In this document: positions 24,111-31,293 of the stretch, piece after piece
How the letters are laid out: each line of letters opens with the position of its first letter
How positions within the stretch are numbered: position 1 is the stretch's first letter
DNA from: Abditibacteriota bacterium
GTDB taxonomy: Bacteria; Armatimonadota; UBA5829
Reading direction: 5' to 3'
Assembly (NCBI GenBank): GCA_017959625.1
Contig: JAGDAG010000022.1
Span: 1 to 31,293, forward strand
DNA length: 31,293 bases
Program-made: the position numbers and the translations under genes
Notes under the pieces: generated by a model
What the model was told of the DNA's origin: nothing
Database searches by the model: none
What the model saw: the letters and a program-made list of their open reading frames with translations, nothing else

Positions 24111-24117
24111 TTTTGCA

Positions 24118-25026
24118 TTGAATAGTCAGCTTTTGGCAATAGGTGTTTTATTTGCCTTTCTTTTCGGGATAACCATAGGGAGCTTTCTGAACGTATGTAT
24201 ATACAGGCTGCCGCTGAATATGTCTGTCAATTTTCCCCCGTCCCACTGTCCGAACTGCAAGCACAGGCTCGGCGCTGCGGATCTGTTTCCGCTTTTCAGT
24301 TTTCTTTTCCTGGGACGTAAATGCAGATACTGCAAACAGCCTATCAGCTGGACTTATTTTTGCCGGGAGCTGCTTACCGGTATATTGTTCGTATGCGTGT
24401 TCCTTAAATTCGGCTACAGCTGGGACACGGTATTCTACGCGCTTTTTACGGCAGGGCTCATAGTTGCGTTTTTTACGGACCTTGAAACCTACATCATTCC
24501 CGATTCCGTCAATATAGCCCTGTGTATTTTCGGCCTGGCAAAGGATATCACCGGCATAATAGTGAACAGCGGATATGCCGTGGGTGGCGGGCCTTTGGTG
24601 CCCCGTTATCCGATACCCTTTACGGACTTTTCCTTTCCCATGCTCCCTTCGGTATTGGGCATGCTTCTGTGCGGCGGGGCCTTCTGGCTCATAACGGTCA
24701 TCGGCTACAGGGCCTTTATGCCCAAGGATCCTTCCGAAAGAGAAAACTATGAAGGCGCTATGGGTATGGGCGACGTTTTTCTTGCCGCCGGCATCGGAGC
24801 GGTGCTGGGGGCGCGAAAAGGCTTCGTAAGCTTTCTTCTGGCAATTTTTTTGGGCACGTTCATTGGTATCGGAGTGATCGCGGCGCGGAAAAGAAAAGGC
24901 GACAGCAAGGGCGAAGGGACTATGATACCCTTCGGGCCGTTTATGGCCGCGGGAGCCGTTGCGGTAATGTTTTTCTATCCGTATCTGTGCCGTTTGTGGC
25001 AGATGTGGTTAAACTTGTTTGCCTGA
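24118..25026 (+). CDS. pilD: Prepilin leader peptidase/N-methyltransferase PilD
   Basis: This 302-residue polytopic membrane protein starts with TTG. The N-terminal cytosolic domain shows SFLNVCIYRLP, CPNC and CRYC, the two CxxC pairs of the methyltransferase domain. The A24 aspartyl protease residues appear as FTDLETYIIPD and GMGDV. It cuts the leader peptide of prepilins after the conserved Gly and methylates the new N-terminus. All four prepilin-like genes downstream carry matching sites. No clean promoter was found between the pilC terminator and this gene. Confidence 0.93.
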   Translation: MNSQLLAIGVLFAFLFGITIGSFLNVCIYRLPLNMSVNFPPSHCPNCKHRLGAADLFPLFSFLFLGRKCRYCKQPISWTYFCRELLTGILFVCVFLKFGYSWDTVFYALFTAGLIVAFFTDLETYIIPDSVNIALCIFGLAKDITGIIVNSGYAVGGGPLVPRYPIPFTDFSFPMLPSVLGMLLCGGAFWLITVIGYRAFMPKDPSERENYEGAMGMGDVFLAAGIGAVLGARKGFVSFLLAIFLGTFIGIGVIAARKRKGDSKGEGTMIPFGPFMAAGAVAVMFFYPYLCRLWQMWLNLFA

Positions 25027-25116
25027 TACAAAAATACCAAAGGCAGGGAACATTGAAGCAAAATATACAGACTAATAACTGTATGTGAACAGATTATTTT
25101 TGCAAGGGTTGAACAT

Positions 25117-25857
25117 ATGAATACAGGAAACAAATTTGCATTCAAAGGCTTTACTCTCATCGAGTTACTGACTGTTATGGCCATTATCGCCATTCTTTCT
25201 GCCATAATCTTTCCCGTTATGAAAGCAGTCTCCGAGCAGACGGACAGAAGCTCGTGCATGACCAACATGAAGGAGATCGGCGTTGCTTTGGGTATGTATT
25301 ATGCCGACAACGGACGCTATCCTGCAGGACTTGCTCCCGACGTGGAATACGACGAAAACGGTAACCCCAAAGGGATAACTTCAGTAAAAAGCAATCTTTT
25401 TGCCAATGATTATCTGATGAGCGCAGAGACTTTTCATTGCCCCTCCGACAGCCGTTTCGACGATAAACGCGAGATAGTCAGGCTCCCGGACAGGGAGGCG
25501 TACGCTTTTTCTACCTACGAGGTATTTATCAACGACGCTTCCTCCTTCGATAAGATCGGTACGGACAACGTGTACTGCTACAACAGCGGCAGCAACCCGG
25601 TAAAGCAATATGCTCTCGACTGGACTTCCGACGAGGATGACGCCGGCGCCGATTATGCAAGACAGCTGAAATGGAAAAACCCTCCTTCCAGCACCGTGGT
25701 CTGCTGGTGTATGAACCATGCGGATTTTCCTTATGCCAAGGACGGTACGGCCAAAGGCAAGGCGATGGTGCTGTTCCTGGACGGCCATGTGGATTTGTTC
25801 AATGATGTGACCCTGGTAGCGGGGGAAACCTGGAAGATTAAACCGATTAAAGAATAA
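25117..25857 (+). CDS. Prepilin-type protein with H-X9-DG-like C-terminus (candidate major pilin or pseudopilin)
   Basis: This 246-residue protein has a class III leader: KGFTLIELLTVMAIIAILSAIIFP, cut after Gly with Glu at +5. The C-terminal sequence CWCMNHADFPYAKDGTAKGKAMVLFLDGHVDLF resembles the DUF1559/SBP_bac_10 type of prepilin with a final DGH motif, abundant in Planctomycetes, Lentisphaerae and Armatimonadetes. It is the smallest pilin in the window and the most likely fibre subunit, though that is inference. AAGGG (25104-25108) precedes the ATG. The gap from pilD is 90 bases, with no clear promoter or terminator. Confidence 0.85.
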   Translation: MNTGNKFAFKGFTLIELLTVMAIIAILSAIIFPVMKAVSEQTDRSSCMTNMKEIGVALGMYYADNGRYPAGLAPDVEYDENGNPKGITSVKSNLFANDYLMSAETFHCPSDSRFDDKREIVRLPDREAYAFSTYEVFINDASSFDKIGTDNVYCYNSGSNPVKQYALDWTSDEDDAGADYARQLKWKNPPSSTVVCWCMNHADFPYAKDGTAKGKAMVLFLDGHVDLFNDVTLVAGETWKIKPIKE

Positions 25858-25882
25858 AAGTCCCAAAATGCAGGATAGAAGT

Positions 25883-27856
25883 ATGAAAGCTATGATAAAC
25901 AAAAAAATATTGCAGGGCAGGCGCGGTTCTACGCTGATCGAGATCCTTGTCACAATATTTGTTCTGACAGGCGGATTGTTCGTATTATACGGCATGTATC
26001 CGCAGGGCTTTAATATTTTGGAGAATGCTAAAAATATTAATACAGCCAAGGGACTTATCCAGACAAACATTTCCGATCTTCAGTCGCGGGCCGGTAATCT
26101 GCCTTTTGCCATAGTTCCCTGCGATGATTCGGGCGACCCTGACGGCAGCATACCCCAGGGCAACGGAACCGTTAAGATCTCGGCGCTCAACCCGAATCTC
26201 ACAGACAAGGACACCTTTGAAAAGGATGAAAACGGCAATTACAAAGCAGACGCCGCCGGCGTGTATTCGAGAGGCAGTCTGCTGAGGAGCCGGAAGGTGG
26301 TGGGCGAGAAGACAGAGATCCCCGGCGGGGATTATGTGACCACGGCCAACGGAAACCTTTACGGCGGAAAATACACTCTTCTGTTCAGCCCTATAGATAC
26401 GGCGAGAGACAGCCGGGGGAAACTGATCCGGTTCAGGATCGAGGGTCCCGATATGAAGCTCTCCGACAACTCCGCTACAAGCGAATATCCGGTGAACCAG
26501 ATCTGGACGGATGCGGAATTCGGATGTTATTTCAGCGAATACGACAGCAGGCTGTATTTTGCGTTTCTGCCTTCCGGAGCCTATACCACCATGGATTACT
26601 CGGCAAGGCTGGATTACGACCGCAAATACAGCGTCTCCTATATGGTCCGCAATCAGACCACCGGACAGGTGTTCCGCAAGGAAGGCGCTATCCGCGTAGG
26701 CTCGGATTATGACGGAAGATGGAGCAGTATATTTTACGACTACGACGAAAACGACCCCGAGCTCAACACCACCAACCTTATGGACGTGGGCAACGGCTAT
26801 ACCTTCCTTGAGGATTCCCTCAGGGTAAGAAGGATCTTCGAAGAGGTCACGGACGCCGATTTCGGAAGAGACCCCTATCAGTTCGTGATGGCCGACCCAA
26901 TAGTGGGGACCGTTGTGTTCAATCCTCTGGGAGCGTCTCTGAGCTTTGAGTCGGAAGGAAAGAAAAAACCGCTTTCCGCTTCTATAGACTACATGATATA
27001 CGACCCGCGTATCATCAGCCAGGATTTTCAGTTCCCTTCCAATCATGATTACGACGGTTCGGTGAAGCTGAAGCTGCATACCGGCGGGATTCTGGGAGTG
27101 GGAAACCCTTCGGACATCACCGACGGAGCCGGAACGGAAAACCCCGACGAAGCCACTTTCGAAGGCCTCATGAGAGGGCGTTTCGATCAGTCCGGCAACG
27201 TGAACCTGCAGCTGGGGCGCAGGATATCTTCTCTTGACGAGCTGGTGCTTCCCCAGTCTGTTCTCATTATCGATATGCAGACGGGCCTCAGGGTATTTCC
27301 CGCAGATGCGGATGCCAGCGATATCTCTATAGATTTCGGGAACGGTGTGATCAATTTCAGAAGCACGAAGGTCAATCTCATAAGCTGGTCCGACGGGTCT
27401 TCAAGCCCGGTCATCAGCAATATCGATATGTCCTCGAGAGCCGTGAGAGTGTATTACCGCACCGACAACGACTGGCTGGTGAAATACGTAAAGCTGCCCG
27501 ATCTCTTTATGGATAACGGAAAAGGCGAAAAGAATTACAACGTAAATATGGATCTCAACTGGGACGAATACGGTATTTCCGCAAACGAACCCTCCAGGAT
27601 CTATTTCCCTCAGGAATATGCAGGTCTGGACGTTCTTGTGGACTATACCGATGAGGACGGCAATACGATCTACGGAGAGCTGCAGAAGATCTCCGATTTC
27701 CCGGAGAACAACGAAAGCAGCTGTTATATCACGCTGAAGAACGATGCCCGGGACGTTGCCAACGTCAGAGGATCCGGAGTAAATATAGGCGCTTACTGGA
27801 GAAACAACGGTAAGTTCAGAAGCAGAGACATAAATTATTCGATCATCGGACAGTAA
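25883..27856 (+). CDS. Large prepilin-like protein (657 residues), minor pilin of unknown function
   Basis: The N-terminus has a type III prepilin site: GRRGSTLIEILVTIFVLTGG, with cleavage after Gly and Glu at +5. It continues as a hydrophobic helix and then a very long extracellular part with no domain I recognise. It is rich in Asp, Asn, Tyr and Ser, and has many beta-like stretches such as KVNLISWSDGSSSPVISNIDMSS. Ordinary minor pilins have 150-250 residues, so this one is about three times longer. AGGA at 25872 suits the ATG at 25883; an ATG at 25868 has a poor ribosome site. The stop is 3 bases before the next gene's start. A tip adhesin or assembly initiator is plausible but unproven. 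Confidence 0.75.
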   Translation: MKAMINKKILQGRRGSTLIEILVTIFVLTGGLFVLYGMYPQGFNILENAKNINTAKGLIQTNISDLQSRAGNLPFAIVPCDDSGDPDGSIPQGNGTVKISALNPNLTDKDTFEKDENGNYKADAAGVYSRGSLLRSRKVVGEKTEIPGGDYVTTANGNLYGGKYTLLFSPIDTARDSRGKLIRFRIEGPDMKLSDNSATSEYPVNQIWTDAEFGCYFSEYDSRLYFAFLPSGAYTTMDYSARLDYDRKYSVSYMVRNQTTGQVFRKEGAIRVGSDYDGRWSSIFYDYDENDPELNTTNLMDVGNGYTFLEDSLRVRRIFEEVTDADFGRDPYQFVMADPIVGTVVFNPLGASLSFESEGKKKPLSASIDYMIYDPRIISQDFQFPSNHDYDGSVKLKLHTGGILGVGNPSDITDGAGTENPDEATFEGLMRGRFDQSGNVNLQLGRRISSLDELVLPQSVLIIDMQTGLRVFPADADASDISIDFGNGVINFRSTKVNLISWSDGSSSPVISNIDMSSRAVRVYYRTDNDWLVKYVKLPDLFMDNGKGEKNYNVNMDLNWDEYGISANEPSRIYFPQEYAGLDVLVDYTDEDGNTIYGELQKISDFPENNESSCYITLKNDARDVANVRGSGVNIGAYWRNNGKFRSRDINYSIIGQ

Positions 27857-27859
27857 AAT

Positions 27860-29341
27860 ATGAAAAGCACAATTATTAACAGGCCGCTTGGCAGCAGGAA
27901 AGGCTTTACACTGATGGAGCTGCTGGTAGTGATGGGTCTTGCTATCATACTTATGGCGCTGCTCCTGATACCTATTTACAAAACACTGGAAAACAACCGG
28001 CTCACCGGCGCCAATGTGACTGCCCAGCAATCTGCAAGAGATGCTATGGCAAAGGTCAGAAAGGATATCTCCGAGGCTATATACGTATATGACTCCGGCG
28101 AGACGCCTATGCTGCTTCCCGTCAATCACCTGGTGGATTCCGAGGGCGAGCAGGTGTCGCGACCCGTGGTTCTGGACAATGCCGTGATAAACCTTATCAT
28201 GCCCAAAACCGAGTTCTACTGTTCAAATCCCGAACATGATCCTGCCGCTTCCAGAAGCTTTCCCAGAGGAGACAATTATTCCGAGGACGGTCTGGAGCTT
28301 GCCGTCAACGAGTGCCCTTCCTGCCATACGTCAAAGTATGTTTCGGTGATACCCAAAACACCTGTGGAAAAGGGTAGTCTTGTAGTAAGATACTTTCTTG
28401 GCCTGAAGTTCAACAAGGACGAAGATTCCAATACAAGCATCATGACTCCCGATGACAACCTGCTGGACAAGCCCCTGGATTGGACTGTGGAAGATTCCGA
28501 AGGCTGGAAGCCTCAGTCCTCCTGGAACAAGTCTTCCGGCATCGACAATTCGCTGATACTTTACAGAGTGGAGTTCGATCCTTACGATGATTCTCTGTTT
28601 CCCGAGGATTACAGTCTGCCTGCTTCCCGCAGCGACGATCCGGAAAAATGGGACAAGGTCATGTCCAGACGTATTTCCGACGCAAATATCTTCTACCATC
28701 CCGACGTTGCGGAAATATGGGCGGAAAGAGCAGAGACCGTGGGACAGCCCTCCGCCATGGATCTTGCCGTGGCCGATAAACAAAACGACTATATAGACGG
28801 ATATCCCTTCCGTGTGAAATCCACAGTCGCCTTTATTCCCGCCGCTATTGCCGGCGAGGCTCCCACGGGAGACACCGGAAACGAAGCCGCTTTCGACGGC
28901 CAGGGCTTTGCCCCCGCATCCTACAGCACAAAATACGGGCTTTTGGGAAAGACCGTCCGCATAGAGGTCACCCGTTCCAACGAGAAAGCGGAGCCCCAGA
29001 GAAAATGGCTCCTTGAGGTCCAGCCCAACGGGGCCAACGGCGTGATCGGGGAATATGCTTCCGCCACGGATTCTACCAGCGCTCTTACAGATATCTTTGA
29101 CGTGAGCGCTTATCTTTACGGCGCAGACGGGTACGTTCCTCTCCTGGATATGGAAGGGAACGACATCCCTATGGCTTTTGCGTATAATGCGGAAAACGGC
29201 AAGATAGAATTCAGCCTTGTCCCCAAGGAAATGCCCGGGCTTCAGGAGCATCTGGATGCTTCAAGGCTTTTCTATTATCCCGACATAGACGTTTACGGAT
29301 ATAAGTTCCTTGAATATGCCAATGCTTCCGTAGTTCCCTGA
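27860..29341 (+). CDS. Prepilin-like GspJ/PilW-type minor pilin, stopped by an in-frame UGA
   Basis: This 493-residue product has a prepilin leader RKGFTLMELLVVMGLAIILMALLLIP, with Glu at +5. It resembles GspJ/PilW-type minor pilins, but is much longer. A Cys/His group is visible: Cys121 and His126 (YCSNPEHD), then Cys152, Cys155 and His156 (CPSCH), either a zinc-ribbon-like site or a CxxCH motif. The frame stops at UGA 29339-29341 after ASVVP, yet the same frame continues open for another 141 codons with similar composition. The gene is thus probably full length only through 29767, and the UGA is a mutation, a sequence error, or a read-through site. UGA is a normal stop elsewhere here, so it is not generally recoded. 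The start lies 3 bases after the previous stop. Confidence 0.7.
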   Translation: MKSTIINRPLGSRKGFTLMELLVVMGLAIILMALLLIPIYKTLENNRLTGANVTAQQSARDAMAKVRKDISEAIYVYDSGETPMLLPVNHLVDSEGEQVSRPVVLDNAVINLIMPKTEFYCSNPEHDPAASRSFPRGDNYSEDGLELAVNECPSCHTSKYVSVIPKTPVEKGSLVVRYFLGLKFNKDEDSNTSIMTPDDNLLDKPLDWTVEDSEGWKPQSSWNKSSGIDNSLILYRVEFDPYDDSLFPEDYSLPASRSDDPEKWDKVMSRRISDANIFYHPDVAEIWAERAETVGQPSAMDLAVADKQNDYIDGYPFRVKSTVAFIPAAIAGEAPTGDTGNEAAFDGQGFAPASYSTKYGLLGKTVRIEVTRSNEKAEPQRKWLLEVQPNGANGVIGEYASATDSTSALTDIFDVSAYLYGADGYVPLLDMEGNDIPMAFAYNAENGKIEFSLVPKEMPGLQEHLDASRLFYYPDIDVYGYKFLEYANASVVP

Positions 29342-29767
29342 AGCGAGACCGTAAGCTATTACAACGCTTATTACCGCAACAGCAACGGCGACATAACCGA
29401 AAACGGTTATCTGACCTACAACGATCTGGAAGCTCACGGAGTGGACAGCGTCAATTATCAGAGAGCTCCGTATTCTCTCGGGCAGCTTACGTTTAATCAG
29501 TATAAAATGGATTACGAAAAAGGTATTGTTTACTGGAAGCCTCTGCTGAATCATTCGGCAAACGTTTTTCCCGAGCTGTATATCGATATTCCTACGGTGA
29601 AATACAGGATTCAGTTCAACAAGCCTTCGGACAAAGTGACTATCTCATACAGCACCAATGAGGTCATAGACGTGATCATGGATATGCGTATGTATTACAG
29701 CAACAACTATCCTCCCAAATCCTCTTCCGTGACCGAGAAGGTGGTTGTAGGCAATGCTTTAAGATAG
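29342..29767 (+). pseudogene. In-frame continuation of the GspJ-like gene beyond the UGA
   Basis: The sequence after the UGA is open in the same frame, from SETVSYYNAYYRN to a TAG at 29765-29767. It keeps the Asn/Tyr/Asp-rich extracellular composition (for example YYSNNYPPKSSSVTEKVVV), so it looks like the missing C-terminal 141 residues of the preceding protein. A GTG at 29441 exists in frame, but without a convincing ribosome site. If the UGA were sense, the whole product would have 635 residues. The next gene's GGAGG lies across its TAG stop. Confidence 0.6.
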
Positions 29768-29777
29768 GAGGCCTGTG

Positions 29778-31293
29778 ATGCGCATTAAAAATTCCAGAGG
29801 TTTTACTCTTATACTTGCTTTGATAATTCTGACATTGCTGTCAACTCTGATGGCTCTGTTTATTGCCATGGTTTCTTCAAACCTGCGGCAGTCTCAGAAT
29901 TCACTGAAGCTTTCCGCCATCGAGGTTCTGGCCAATTCAGGCGTAGATTATTGCAACAACATGCTTGTCCACAGCCCCGACGGCGCCGACTGGCGGCCCG
30001 TGCCGGACAATATTTCCATGAAGGAGAACTGGCTTCCTTCGCAGCAGAACGCCCAGCCGGACAGCAGCGACTGCGCCGAGGACCTTCGTGAGATCAGCGA
30101 AACCGATCCGGATTACGAATACCTTATGGCTTACTGGCCTACGGAGCTTACAAAGGACGGCGTAGTGTACGCGGGGCCTACCGGCGGATACACCAGATTC
30201 AATTCCGGCGACGGAAGGTTTCTTGTGAGAGTCTCCTATGACAGCGTGTCTCCCGATGCGTCGGGGGTTTATAATGCCAATTATTATGATGCGGAATCCA
30301 AGTTTCTCAAAATAGAATCCATAGGCAAGCTGGGGACCGTGGATCCCGAGGATCCTACCACCCTCAAGCCCTACGGTAATCCTTCCAAGCAGCATTACCT
30401 TGTGGCTTACAAGCCTATCGCCATCACCGATTATCTGAGGTTCGTTACCAACAAGGACAACAGGAAGACCGTTTTCAATATAGGTACCGATTTTCTTGAG
30501 GAGACCTTCGGCAGAGCCGAGACCAGGTATTCCTTCAGAGGCGCCCCCATGAGGATACAGGGGGACGCGGCTTTTGACGAAAACAGCACGGTGCTGCTGA
30601 GAGGCCAGGAGCGGGACGTGAACGGTTCCTCCGTGGTGTCTCCCAGAGATTACCTGGAGATCACCGGCGAGCTCACAAATCCCGATCTGGGGTTCGTAAA
30701 GCTTTTTTCCTGCGATGAAAACAGTTCGGAATATATGGATGATTCCGTCAGCAAGGATCTGTTCGTAAAAAGAGGCGGCGCCAAAACAGGCGACGGCGTT
30801 ACAAAGATAGCCGCTCCTGTCCTGGACGTCAGCGATATCTCCAAAACAAATCTGAGATACAGGGCCCTTACCAAGAATTCCGGCAAATATATCGACAGCA
30901 TCGGCAAATATTCCGGAGAATTCGGCTGGGGCTCGGGGATCTATATCAATAACTTCTCCGACGTTCAGAGAGAATCCGAAACGCTTTTCGGCGGATATTC
31001 CCTGAGAGCAGACTGGCTGAACCCCGGCAACCTTTTCAGCAAAAACTGGCAGGGGCCTTACTATATCCCGCCGGGAGTTGTAGTCGTTCTTAATCCCGAA
31101 GTGGAGAAGGGCATCACCATCACCCGCACGGATTTTGACAGTCAGAACAAAAACAAGGTATGGTGCGACGCCGCCGGCCGCCCTCATCCCGAGTGGGGCG
31201 CCACCATAAACGTGCCTTATCCTCTTGACGGTGAGAACCGCAGCTTTGACGGCACCGGGCTTCCCGAGTGGGCCGACAGCGACAAAAGCAGGA
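29778..31293 (+). CDS. GspK/PilX-like minor pilin (3' end beyond window)
   Basis: About 505 codons are visible and the reading frame is open to the window end. The N-terminus MRIKNSRGFTLILALIILTLLSTLMALFIAMVSSN is a prepilin-like leader in which the usual Glu at +5 is Leu (GFTLIL). Loss of Glu5 is the known feature of GspK-type tip pseudopilins. NSLKLSAIEVLANSGVDYC next to the helix resembles PilX/GspK starts. The rest is a large extracellular part with no motif I can assign. GGAGG (29767-29771) is 6 bases before the ATG. It is the last gene of the pilin string and, with the two preceding large proteins, may form the pilus tip. That role is inferred. Confidence 0.75.
   Translation, partial: MRIKNSRGFTLILALIILTLLSTLMALFIAMVSSNLRQSQNSLKLSAIEVLANSGVDYCNNMLVHSPDGADWRPVPDNISMKENWLPSQQNAQPDSSDCAEDLREISETDPDYEYLMAYWPTELTKDGVVYAGPTGGYTRFNSGDGRFLVRVSYDSVSPDASGVYNANYYDAESKFLKIESIGKLGTVDPEDPTTLKPYGNPSKQHYLVAYKPIAITDYLRFVTNKDNRKTVFNIGTDFLEETFGRAETRYSFRGAPMRIQGDAAFDENSTVLLRGQERDVNGSSVVSPRDYLEITGELTNPDLGFVKLFSCDENSSEYMDDSVSKDLFVKRGGAKTGDGVTKIAAPVLDVSDISKTNLRYRALTKNSGKYIDSIGKYSGEFGWGSGIYINNFSDVQRESETLFGGYSLRADWLNPGNLFSKNWQGPYYIPPGVVVVLNPEVEKGITITRTDFDSQNKNKVWCDAAGRPHPEWGATINVPYPLDGENRSFDGTGLPEWADSDKSR

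Noticed and set aside
29339..29341. Selenocysteine or general UGA recoding at the pilin stop
   Set aside because: UGA ends many genes here (such as rluD, mltG, pilB and pilD), which excludes global recoding. Downstream only a 5-base AAGCG/CGCTT stem is visible, not a convincing SECIS, and nothing in a pilin calls for selenocysteine.
1..31293. CRISPR arrays, insertion sequences, prophage or toxin-antitoxin pairs
   Set aside because: No regularly spaced repeats, terminal inverted repeats, transposase, integrase or paired small genes were seen in reading the window.

Overview
The window is a dense bacterial chromosome segment of moderate-to-high GC with short intergenic gaps, many overlapping start/stop codons, ordinary sigma-70 promoters and three tRNA genes. 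I see no IS element, phage gene, CRISPR array or plasmid function. Several things suggest a lineage outside the well-studied phyla: a type IV pilus cluster with an H-X9-DG-type prepilin and very large minor pilins, an alaS-ruvX-mltG-yqeG string, and a clostridial-type AroC relative. H-X9-DG prepilins are common in Armatimonadota, Abditibacteriota and the PVC group, so an Armatimonadota/Abditibacteriota-like genome is my guess. That is inference, not proof.

Layout. (1) Bases 1-5717, minus strand: one operon reading ABC-2 permease, ABC ATPase, secreted clan-A-like glycoside hydrolase, M24 peptidase and Gfo/Idh/MocA oxidoreductase (cut by the window edge). It is driven by a near-perfect promoter at 5748-5777. 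The first four genes overlap one another by 1-4 bases. (2) 5813-6100: an orphan terminator-like hairpin, tRNA-Glu(TTC), a tRNA with anticodon CAT, and a terminator. (3) 6161-10385: a GRP/DMT-type transporter, an RluD-like pseudouridine synthase and a YprA/MrfA-type helicase, tightly packed. (4) 10472-13032: a secreted GxDLY/SGNH esterase coupled to a PutP-like sodium symporter. (5) 13161-14150: a chorismate-synthase homologue that has lost both catalytic histidines and the block around the second one. (6) tRNA-Pro(GGG) with a terminator, then a TPR protein. (7) 15034-19725: alaS, then ruvX, mltG and a YqeG-type HAD phosphatase. (8) 19857 to the end: a type IV pilus locus: pilB, pilT, pilC, terminator, pilD, an H-X9-DG prepilin, a 657-residue prepilin-like protein, a GspJ-like minor pilin interrupted by an in-frame UGA, and a GspK/PilX-like minor pilin cut by the window end.

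How the genes relate. The pilus genes supply the extension motor (PilB), retraction motor (PilT), inner-membrane platform (PilC), prepilin peptidase (PilD) and four prepilin-like substrates. The large minor pilins could form a tip complex. The minus-strand operon links glycan export to a secreted glycosidase and two cytosolic enzymes. The rest is housekeeping: translation, rRNA modification, DNA repair and peptidoglycan assembly.

The strongest leads are the catalytically stripped AroC homologue with its structured leader, the in-frame UGA in a minor pilin that also carries a CxxCH motif, and the exporter/glycosidase operon. Repeated TGATATAATA promoters mark the regulatory style of this genome.
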